Source of the DNA: Lentzea nigeriaca
GTDB lineage: Bacteria > Actinomycetota > Actinomycetes > Mycobacteriales > Pseudonocardiaceae
Assembly (NCBI RefSeq): GCF_016907955.1
Contig: NZ_JAFBCX010000019.1
Location: forward strand, 78,004-142,003
Reading direction: 5' to 3'
Length of the DNA: 64,000 nt
Each line of letters starts with the position of its first letter. The stretch's first letter is position 1. A program made the position numbers and the translations under genes. Under the pieces are notes generated by a model. It was not told where the DNA came from, made no database searches, and saw only the letters and a list, made by a program, of their open reading frames with translations. Of the stretch, positions 42,589-49,709 are shown piece after piece.

Positions 42589-43824
42589 CTACCGGGCGGC
42601 CGGCAGGCGCAACGCCTGCTTGGCGATCGGGTCGAGTGCCGCGTCGTCCGCGCCGCCGGACCACACCACGAACGCCAGCTGCACGTGGCTGCCCTTGACG
42701 TTGCTCGCGAACGCCGCGTTCTCCAGCGGTTTGCCGTCCAGCCCGTTCACCCCGCCCGCTCCCGGCGCGGCGACGACCTTGTGGAACGCGGTCGCGCTCG
42801 GCGAGTCCAGCAGGTTGAGATCGGCGACCATGACCGTCACCGGCTTGCCCTGCACGTTCGTCTCGTAGGTGGCGCGCTGCAGCTCGCCGCACTCGTTCGC
42901 GACCAGCCACGCCTTCGCGTCGCCGAACGCCTGCGCCTGGCAGTCCTTGTCCTTCTTGACGTCCTTCGGCACGAACGTCGTGCCGTCCACGACGACCGTC
43001 GTCGGAGCCGTCGCCGACGGTTCGGGCGTGGCGTCGGCCTGCTTGTCGTCGCTGGACACGGCCACGACCAGCCACACGAAGAGCAGCACCGCGACCAGGG
43101 CGCCGATCGCGAGGTAGGGCAGCGGCACCTTGTTCTGCAAGCGTTTGCGCGCCAGCACGTGCCCGGCATGGACCTTCGGGATCAGCATCGTGCTGGCGGC
43201 CGCGAGGTCGGGGGAGACGGCGTCGCTGAAACCCTCGGCGAGCAACGTCCGCGCGTCCGGCGGCGTGCCGGTGGTCTGCAGGATCGCGAGGAGCTTCATG
43301 GCGTGGTCGGCCGTGCACAGCACCGACGACGTCGCGAGCTCACGCGCCGCGCTGAGCAAAGTGGACGGTTTGGGGTGCAGCACCCGGACACCGCGGTTGA
43401 GGTCGGAGGTGGGCTGCACGACCTGGCTCACGAACGGCCCGACCGCGACGACCGTGCTGACCGGCAGCGGCTCCGCGCGCATCGCCTGGATTCGCTGCGC
43501 CACCGCGGTCGCCGCCGCCACCGCCTCGGTCGCGGGGTTCGCCGCGCCGTCCTGGCTGATGAGCGGCCACCCGTCGATCTTCCACTGGCCGCCGAGCGGT
43601 GCCTCGAGCTTCACGGCGGGATCGGGCAGGTCGACGCCGACGATCACCAGGACGCCCTTGGGCAGCACGACGATCGCGTCGAGCGGCACGGGGCAGTCGG
43701 GTGGCTGGACGCCCGTCAGCGCCACCCCACCCAGGACCTCGGTACCCGCGCCACACGCCGTGAGGGCGGCACGGACGTCCGCCCCAATGGCTGAAGGTTC
43801 AGCGCCCAGACGGATCAGCCGCAC
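42589..43824 (-). CDS. Single-pass membrane protein, unknown function
   Basis: Encodes 411 residues from a GTG preceded by AAAGGTGGGGA. Residues 1-235 are predicted cytoplasmic (alternating strands such as LDAIVVLPKGVLVIVGVDLP and VSTVVAVGPFVSQVVQP, resembling a nuclease-related/NERD-like fold only loosely). One membrane helix (LAIGALVAVLLFVWLVVAV, about 248-266) leads to an outer domain of 145 residues after a Pro/Thr-rich linker. The outer domain has two cysteines (in KDCQAQ and NECGEL). The family is not recognised. It precedes the VOC gene on the same strand. Confidence 0.7.
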   Translation of the reverse strand: MRLIRLGAEPSAIGADVRAALTACGAGTEVLGGVALTGVQPPDCPVPLDAIVVLPKGVLVIVGVDLPDPAVKLEAPLGGQWKIDGWPLISQDGAANPATEAVAAATAVAQRIQAMRAEPLPVSTVVAVGPFVSQVVQPTSDLNRGVRVLHPKPSTLLSAARELATSSVLCTADHAMKLLAILQTTGTPPDARTLLAEGFSDAVSPDLAAASTMLIPKVHAGHVLARKRLQNKVPLPYLAIGALVAVLLFVWLVVAVSSDDKQADATPEPSATAPTTVVVDGTTFVPKDVKKDKDCQAQAFGDAKAWLVANECGELQRATYETNVQGKPVTVMVADLNLLDSPSATAFHKVVAAPGAGGVNGLDGKPLENAAFASNVKGSHVQLAFVVWSGGADDAALDPIAKQALRLPAAR

Positions 43825-43967
43825 GAGTCCCCACCTTTCCGCACGGGGGAACACGGTAGCGGTCCGGGGGCGACCAAACGCATCCAGTCGAGACGTTACG
43901 TGACACCCGTCACCGATAAGTGGATCACTCGTTAGTTGGATTGCCTGCCTATGTTCACGGAGGGTCC

Positions 43968-45314
43968 ATGTTCAAACGCGCCGCACTCCTCGCCGTAGTG
44001 CTCGTGGCTGCCTCTACCCCTGTCGGGGCCGCCCAGACGTCCTCGACGGTCTACGTCCACGGCACTGATCTCACCTCCGCCGAACAGGCGGTGGAGGCGG
44101 CCGGTCTGCAGAAGCTCGCGAGCTTCCGCAAGATCGGCGTGGTCGCCGCTCGCGGCACCTCGACGCAGATCTCCTCGGCACGCGCCAAGCCGGGCGTCGC
44201 GCGCGTGGAGGTGACCAAGCCCGCCAAGTTCCTGGGCTCCTCCGGCACCGTCGCGACGCGCAGCCGCGAGGCTCAGCAGTCGTCCGGGCTGACCGGCGCG
44301 GGCGTCTCGGTCGCGGTGATCGACTCCGGGGTGGACCCGACGCACCCGGCGTTCGCCGGCGGCAAGATCGTCCGCAGTCTGAAGAGCCTCTGCGCTGCCG
44401 ACGGGTCCACGGACACCAGCTGCATCGTCCCGGTGCCGAACCTCGTCGACACCGACACGACGTCGCTGGGTGGTCATGGCACGCACGTCACCGGCATCGC
44501 GATCGGCACGCCGTACCAGCTCTCCGACGGCACGCAGGTCGGCGGTTCCGCGCCGGGTGCGAAGGGCGTCGTCATCTCGACGGGCGCGGCGATCCTCATC
44601 CTCGGCGCGGACGCCGCGCTGAACTGGGTGCTGGAGAACCACAACGCCCCGTGCGGTGCCGGCGTGCCCGCCGCGACGTGCCCGCCGATCAAGGTGATCA
44701 ACAACTCCTATGGTCCGTCTGGCGGCGGTGCGTTCGACCCTGCGTCGGTGACGGTCAAGCTGCAGCGGCAGCTCGTCGCCGAGGGCGTTGTCGTGGTGTG
44801 GGCGAACGGCAACGACGGCGGCGACGGCACGAAGAACCTGTCCAACCCGCCCGGCCAGGACCCGACGCCCGGCGTGATCTCCGCGGCGTCCTACAACGAC
44901 CAGGGCACGGGCACCCGTGACGGCGCGCTGTCGGACTTCTCGTCGCGCGGCCTGAAGACCGATCCCTCGACGTGGCCGGACATCTCGGCTCCCGGCGAGA
45001 ACATCGTCTCCGCCTGCCGCATCTACCTGCCGATCTGCTCGACCGGTCTGCAGCCGCAGAACGGCCCGGGGCTGCTCGACATCGGCACGTACAACACGAT
45101 CAGCGGCACGTCGATGGCGGCTCCGCAGATCGCCGGCATCGTCGCGCAGCTGTTCCAGGCCAAGCCTTCCGCGACGCCCGCCGACATCGAGCGGGCGCTG
45201 AAGTCGACGGCCCACAAGTACGGCAACGGCTACACGCCCGTCGGCCCCTACACCTCGTCGTTCGACAAGGGAACGGGTCTGGTGGACGTGGTCGCCGCGG
45301 TAAACGCTTTGTAG
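43968..45314 (+). CDS. Secreted subtilisin-like serine protease (S8)
   Basis: Encodes 448 residues; GGAGGG precedes the ATG. A signal peptide (to about AAQ, residue 23), an inhibitor-type propeptide (about 24-95), then the catalytic domain with Asp119 in VIDSGVD, His170 in GGHGTHVTG, the oxyanion Asn in WANGNDGG and Ser382 in SGTSMAAPQ. Several cysteines could form disulfides. It ends cleanly after the catalytic domain. General secreted protease; it could also process exported peptides, including the lanthipeptide whose genes lie 4 kb away, but no evidence links them. Confidence 0.92.
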   Translation: MFKRAALLAVVLVAASTPVGAAQTSSTVYVHGTDLTSAEQAVEAAGLQKLASFRKIGVVAARGTSTQISSARAKPGVARVEVTKPAKFLGSSGTVATRSREAQQSSGLTGAGVSVAVIDSGVDPTHPAFAGGKIVRSLKSLCAADGSTDTSCIVPVPNLVDTDTTSLGGHGTHVTGIAIGTPYQLSDGTQVGGSAPGAKGVVISTGAAILILGADAALNWVLENHNAPCGAGVPAATCPPIKVINNSYGPSGGGAFDPASVTVKLQRQLVAEGVVVVWANGNDGGDGTKNLSNPPGQDPTPGVISAASYNDQGTGTRDGALSDFSSRGLKTDPSTWPDISAPGENIVSACRIYLPICSTGLQPQNGPGLLDIGTYNTISGTSMAAPQIAGIVAQLFQAKPSATPADIERALKSTAHKYGNGYTPVGPYTSSFDKGTGLVDVVAAVNAL

Positions 45315-45326
45315 ATCACGATCACG

Positions 45327-45384
45327 CATCACTCGGCCGGGGAGGACAGGACTTAAGACCTGTATCTGCCCCGGTCGGGTGATG
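45327..45384 (+). terminator. Large stem-loop after subtilase gene
   Basis: CATCACTCGGCCGGGG pairs with CCCCGGTCGGGTGATG over 16 positions with two G-U wobbles; the loop contains a second small stem (ACAGG/CCTGT). It starts 12 bases after the subtilase stop. Confidence 0.7.
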
Positions 45385-45513
45385 ATCGAGCTGGTTCTTA
45401 TGGCGGACACACCTCAAGACAAGGCAGAATGCAGCGAACGGGTTTCACGGTGATCACCTCACTCGGCAAAGGCGTAGGGGAAGACGTCCCTCGTCGAGTA
45501 GCGGAGGTCAGCA

Positions 45514-46017
45514 GTGAGCACCCGTGGCAGCACCAGTGGCGTGGTCTACGTCCACTCGTCGCCGTCTGCGGTCTGTCCGCACGTCGAGTGGGCGATCTCG
45601 GGCACCCTCGGTGAACGAGTGGACCTCAGGTGGGCAGCGCAACCCGCGGCACCAGGCCAGTTGCGCGCTGAATGCGCATGGACGGCGGAGGCCGGCACCG
45701 GCGCGAAACTCGTGGCTGCGCTGCGCGCGTGGCCAATGCTCCGGTTCGAGGTGACGGAGGAGCCATCTCCAGGTCAGGACGGCGAACGCTTTTGTTTCGC
45801 ACCTGTGCTGGGACTGTGGCACGCCAGAACCTCAGCCAACGGTGACATCGTGGTCAACGAGGATCAGTTGCGCGCACTGGCCACACGGTCGCGCGGCGGC
45901 GAGTCGTTCGCCCACGGCGTGGACGAACTACTCGGCGCGGCGTGGGACGACGCGCTGGAACCGTTCCGCCGTGCGGGCGACGGTGCGCCCGTGACCTGGC
46001 TGCATCGCGTCGGATAG
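45514..46017 (+). CDS. DUF3145 protein
   Basis: Encodes 167 residues from a GTG with GCGGAGG upstream. The start VVYVHSSPSAVCPHVEWAI and the interior PMLRFEVTEEPSPGQDGERF and HARTSANGDIVVNEDQLRAL match the conserved actinobacterial DUF3145 family, whose role is unknown. Family members are often found near fatty acid or central-carbon genes; here the fatty acid synthase operon is 8 kb away. It is convergent with the ABC exporter gene across a hairpin. Confidence 0.85.
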   Translation: MSTRGSTSGVVYVHSSPSAVCPHVEWAISGTLGERVDLRWAAQPAAPGQLRAECAWTAEAGTGAKLVAALRAWPMLRFEVTEEPSPGQDGERFCFAPVLGLWHARTSANGDIVVNEDQLRALATRSRGGESFAHGVDELLGAAWDDALEPFRRAGDGAPVTWLHRVG

Positions 46018-46027
46018 TCCAGAGTGG

Positions 46028-46054
46028 ACCCCGCTACCGTTTGGGCAGCGGGGT
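46028..46054 (+). terminator. Hairpin between DUF3145 and ABC gene ends
   Basis: ACCCCGCT and AGCGGGGT form 8-base arms with an 11-base loop, 10 bases after the DUF3145 stop; the right arm lies inside the last codons of the convergent ABC gene. Confidence 0.55.
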
Positions 46055-47755
46055 TTCCTCGTGGTGGGTGGGATCCCAGGCCAGCATGAGCTGCCCGTAG
46101 AGCGGCGACGTCTTCAGCAGGTGCTCGTGGGTGCCGAGCAACGGCCTGCCGCCATCCATGACCAGCACGCGGTTCGCCCGCAGCGCGGAGCTCAGCCGGT
46201 GCGCGATCACCACGAGAATTCCGTCCCTTCTGGCGAAAGCCCGTTCGACTCGGGCTTCCGCGGCCGGGTCCAGGTGTGAGGTCGCCTCGTCGAGGATCAC
46301 GACGCTCGCGGACGTGACGTACACCCGCGCGAGTGCCAGGAGTTGCGCCTCACCGGCGGAAAGTCCTTCGCCCGCATGGCCGAGTGCGGCGTCCAGCCCG
46401 CCGAGCCGATCCAGAAGTTGTTTGGCGCCAACCTGTTCCACCGAGTGGAGCAGATCCTCGTCGGTCGCCCACGGCGCGAGCAGTGCGAGATTTTCCCGCA
46501 CGGTACCGGTGAACAGGTACGTCTCCTGCGGAATCAGGGCGATCGCGTGGTGCCGCACCTCGGGAAGCACCCGGTCGACGGGTGCGCCGCCGAACAGGAC
46601 GCGGCCGTTGTCGGGCGGCATCAGGCCGGTCAGCAGACTGGCCATTGTGGACTTGCCGATGCCGGACGGGCCCACCACGGCCAGGTGGTCGCCGGGGCGC
46701 AGGGTGAGCGAGACGTCGCGCAGCACCGGTTCCGCGTCCGGGCTCCAGCCGAACGTGACGTCGCGCAGCACGAACTCGCCGTTGGACGGGATTTCCTCGC
46801 CGTCTTCCTTGTCTGCCGGCGGTGCGGCTTCCTGAAGTCGTGTGAGGGCGACCATCAGCCGCATCACGACGGTGCTGGTGGTGCGGGCGAGGCCGTGCAG
46901 CGCCGGGTTCACGCTGTTCGTCAGGTAGACGACGGCGGCCAGCACCGCACCGGTCGTCAGCCGGCCCGAGGCGACGAGCGGGGGAGCGCACGCCACCAGC
47001 AGCACGATCGGGGCGAAGCCGCCGAGCGCGATCACCGTGGCCCGCAACGAGTTCGCCCACGCGACGTTGATCGTGGCCCTGGCCTGCCGGTTGATCTGCG
47101 TGCAGATGTCGTCGTAGGCCTCGTCCGACGCGGAGCAGGCGGCGACGTCGCGGAGGCCGGTGAGCACCGCGCCCGATGCTTCGGCGGTGCGTTCGTCGGC
47201 CATCACGGTGTCGCGTTGCCGCTTGGCCAACGAGGGCAGCATGAGTCCGAAGAGCAGCAACGCGGCCACGATCGGCACGACGACCAGCCAGAACAACGAG
47301 GCGGCCGTGGTCGCGAGTCCGACGAGTGCGGCCACCGTCGTGACCAGGAGCGCACGTGCCTGGACGAGAACGCCTGCGGTCGCGTCGCGGACGACCTCGA
47401 CGTGCCGGGTGATCATCGCGACCGCGCTGGCGTCCGGCGTGCGGCGGTGCGCCGGGTCGTTCAGGACACCCTTGACGACCCGCGTGACGAGGGCGTCGCG
47501 CATGGGTTCGACGACATCGCCGAGTCGTGCGAAAACCTGGCGCTGGCCGAGCGCGCCGGCGACGGCGAGTGCCGCGAAGGCGAGCAGCCAGAGGACGCCG
47601 GCCAGCGGATCACCCGCGGCGAAGCCCCTGTCGACGGCGGTGCCGACGAGCTTGCCGCCGAAGAACGCGGGGACGCCTTCGAGCGCGGACCAGCCGAGCA
47701 GGATCAGGACACCGCGGCGGTGCCCGGCCAGAGTGGAGAGGTAGAAACGCATCAC
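46034..47755 (-). CDS. ABC exporter half, lanthipeptide cluster (membrane+ATPase)
   Basis: Encodes 573 residues. Residues 1-310 hold six membrane helices; the ATPase follows with Walker A GPSGIGKST, signature LSAGEAQLLALARVY and Walker B VVILDEATSHLD. It is the last gene of the LanKC-precursor-ABC-ABC operon and overlaps the preceding exporter gene by ATGA, so the two halves are made together and probably form a heterodimer, as RamA/RamB and AmfA/AmfB do for SapB-type peptides. Expected role: export of the modified peptide. Confidence 0.88.
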   Translation of the reverse strand: MMRFYLSTLAGHRRGVLILLGWSALEGVPAFFGGKLVGTAVDRGFAAGDPLAGVLWLLAFAALAVAGALGQRQVFARLGDVVEPMRDALVTRVVKGVLNDPAHRRTPDASAVAMITRHVEVVRDATAGVLVQARALLVTTVAALVGLATTAASLFWLVVVPIVAALLLFGLMLPSLAKRQRDTVMADERTAEASGAVLTGLRDVAACSASDEAYDDICTQINRQARATINVAWANSLRATVIALGGFAPIVLLVACAPPLVASGRLTTGAVLAAVVYLTNSVNPALHGLARTTSTVVMRLMVALTRLQEAAPPADKEDGEEIPSNGEFVLRDVTFGWSPDAEPVLRDVSLTLRPGDHLAVVGPSGIGKSTMASLLTGLMPPDNGRVLFGGAPVDRVLPEVRHHAIALIPQETYLFTGTVRENLALLAPWATDEDLLHSVEQVGAKQLLDRLGGLDAALGHAGEGLSAGEAQLLALARVYVTSASVVILDEATSHLDPAAEARVERAFARRDGILVVIAHRLSSALRANRVLVMDGGRPLLGTHEHLLKTSPLYGQLMLAWDPTHHEETPLPKR

Positions 47756-49365
47756 TCACCTCCGGTGAACACGGCGCGGTAGTCCTCGTCGTCCCACAGC
47801 CGCTGGTGGGTGCCGGTGCCTCGTACTCGGCCGTCTTCCAGCCACACCACCAGATCCGCCCGTGCTGCGGTGGCCGGGCGATGTGTCACGACGACCCGTG
47901 TCCTGCCTGGCAGGGCCGTGGTGAGTGCCGCGTCCACTTTGGCCTCGGTCACGGTGTCCAGGCTGGCGGTGGCGTCGTCGAGCACGAGCACCTCGGGGTC
48001 GCGGACGATCGCGCGTGCCAGGCCGATCCGTTGCGCTTCACCGCCGGACAGCGGGGCGTCGGCCAGAGGTGTTTCGTAGCCCTGCGGCAGGCGAATCAGC
48101 ACGTCGTGGACCTGGGCTGCGACAGCCGCGTCCCGCACCTGGCTCTCGTCCGCGTCGGTTCCGTAGCCGATCGACCGGCCGATCGTCGCGCCGAGCAGCG
48201 CCGGGCGTTCGAAGGCGTAGCCGACCTCGCCGTCCCGCACCACCGTGCCGGAGTCCACTGTGGACAGTCCGCCGAGCACGGCGGCCAGCGTCGACTTGCC
48301 CGCCCCGGAGCTGCCGACGATCGCGGCGAACGCGCCCTCGGGGATCGTGATGCTCACGTCGTGCAGAGCGCCGTCGACGCTGACGTTCCTCAGCGCGATC
48401 CCGGAACCGCGGACGACCGGGGGCCGGGCGGGAGGCGGGGTGTCGAGGACCTCGGCGATGCGGGTGGCGGAGGCACGGGTGCGTTCCAGCGCGGTCAGCT
48501 GCGGGATCTGCCCGACCACGCCCATGCCGAGGGCCGCGTAGCCGAGCGCGGCGAGCACGTCGCCGGGGCTCAGCCTGCCTTCCAGCACACCGAATCCCGC
48601 GGCGGTCAGCACGGCCACCTCGACTGCGGGCAGCAGAAGACCGGCCCGCCACATCATCTTCGCCTGGGTGCGCCACATGCCCGCACCGGCCGCGGCGAGG
48701 CGGGGCAGCGGCTGGAGCACGCGTCCGGTCTCGCGGTCGGCGATGCCCGCGGCGGCGATCGTGCGCAGGCCCGACACCGAGTCGAGCAGCCGGGCCGAGA
48801 CCTCACCGGACACTTCCTGGTACGTCAGCACGTCGTCGGCGGTCAGCTGCATGTGGGTGCGCACCAGCAGCATCGCCAGCGGCACGCTCACCGCGAACAC
48901 CGCCGCGAGCCGCCAGTCCAGCAACGCCAGCGCCACGACGGCGCCGGCCGAGGACACCGCGGTGACGAGCAACGTGATCAGCGTGACCGCGACCCCGCCC
49001 GCGTTGCCGCAGTCGCCGGTCATCCTGCTCACCGCGTCACCGGCCGCGAACGGCGACGGGTGCCCGACCGCGAGCAGGTGCTGGGCGAGCCTGCGCCGCA
49101 ACCACGCGGTGGCACGGGAGGTGATGGTGGCGGCGAGCACGATGCCGATCGCGTCGCCGATGATCTCGGTGCCCGCCAGCAGGAGCAGCCACAGCACGGT
49201 GACCAGTACGAACGTGCCGCCCAGCGCCATGTCGACGGCGCGGGCCAGCGCTGAGGGGAGCAGCAGGCCGCCGGTGGTGGCGACCGCCGCGTTGAGCAGC
49301 AGCAGCCACGGCCGGTGGTCTCCGCGGACCACGGAGAACAGCAGGGCGTCACCCGGTTTTGCCAT
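47752..49365 (-). CDS. ABC exporter half, lanthipeptide cluster (membrane+ATPase)
   Basis: Encodes 537 residues; GGAGG lies 8 bases before the ATG. Six membrane helices (for example LLNAAVATTGGLLLPSAL and FVLVTVLWLLLLAGTEIIG) precede the ATPase with Walker A GSSGAGKST, signature LSGGEAQRIGLARAI and Walker B VLVLDDATASLD (Asp in place of the catalytic Glu, hinting at an asymmetric heterodimer). It overlaps the next exporter gene by ATGA. It follows the precursor gene after two hairpins, the order seen in ram/amf clusters. Confidence 0.88.
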   Translation of the reverse strand: MAKPGDALLFSVVRGDHRPWLLLLNAAVATTGGLLLPSALARAVDMALGGTFVLVTVLWLLLLAGTEIIGDAIGIVLAATITSRATAWLRRRLAQHLLAVGHPSPFAAGDAVSRMTGDCGNAGGVAVTLITLLVTAVSSAGAVVALALLDWRLAAVFAVSVPLAMLLVRTHMQLTADDVLTYQEVSGEVSARLLDSVSGLRTIAAAGIADRETGRVLQPLPRLAAAGAGMWRTQAKMMWRAGLLLPAVEVAVLTAAGFGVLEGRLSPGDVLAALGYAALGMGVVGQIPQLTALERTRASATRIAEVLDTPPPARPPVVRGSGIALRNVSVDGALHDVSITIPEGAFAAIVGSSGAGKSTLAAVLGGLSTVDSGTVVRDGEVGYAFERPALLGATIGRSIGYGTDADESQVRDAAVAAQVHDVLIRLPQGYETPLADAPLSGGEAQRIGLARAIVRDPEVLVLDDATASLDTVTEAKVDAALTTALPGRTRVVVTHRPATAARADLVVWLEDGRVRGTGTHQRLWDDEDYRAVFTGGE

Positions 49366-49405
49366 CGGCCGTTCCTCCGGAAGTCATGAGGGCGCATCAT
49401 GAGCG

Positions 49406-49437
49406 AGGGCCCGACAGCTGGCCGGCTGCCGGGCCCT
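49406..49437 (-). terminator. Second hairpin between precursor and exporter genes
   Basis: AGGGCCCG and CGGGCCCT (8 bases) plus an inner CAGC/GCTG after one mismatch. It lies 41 bases upstream of the exporter start. No U-tract; probably partial attenuation that makes more precursor than transporter. Confidence 0.5.
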
Positions 49438-49448
49438 GCAGAGGTGGG

Positions 49449-49477
49449 TGAGCGGCATACTTCGCCTATGCCGCTCA
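49449..49477 (-). terminator. First hairpin after precursor gene
   Basis: TGAGCGGCATA and TATGCCGCTCA form perfect 11-base arms around a 7-base loop, 31 bases after the precursor stop. It may stabilise the precursor mRNA or reduce read-through. Confidence 0.55.
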
Positions 49478-49507
49478 TCTACCGCGGTGAATCAGTTGTG
49501 GAGCAGC

Positions 49508-49672
49508 TCAGCAGGCCAGCAGGCTGACGGTGCTGTGCGAGCAGGGCAGGAGCAGCGAGGCGTTCGACGCCGTCGTGGAGCCGCCGCCGCCACCACCGCC
49601 GTGGCCCGACGCCATCGCGTTGCTCGGAGCCTCGGGGGTCTCCAGGTCCTGCATGTCAAGGATGAAACCCAT
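49508..49672 (-). CDS. Class III lanthipeptide precursor (SapB/AmfS-like)
   Basis: Encodes 54 residues; GAAGGAG precedes the ATG. The leader has ILDMQDLE, the helix motif (LxLQ type) recognised by LanKC enzymes, and ends in a His-Gly7 linker. The core after it has two blocks: S-N-A-S-LLLP-C, an SxxSx4C spacing, and S-T-V-S-LLA-C, the canonical SxxSx3C that LanKC converts to labionin or a lanthionine plus dehydroalanine. The product should be a two-ring amphiphilic peptide like SapB, a surfactant for aerial hyphae. The gene lies 37 bases after LanKC. The extra proline in the first ring is unusual. Confidence 0.88.
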   Translation of the reverse strand: MGFILDMQDLETPEAPSNAMASGHGGGGGGGSTTASNASLLLPCSHSTVSLLAC

Positions 49673-49709
49673 GACAATCTCCTTCTCGAGGGATCTTTCG
49701 GGGTTACTG

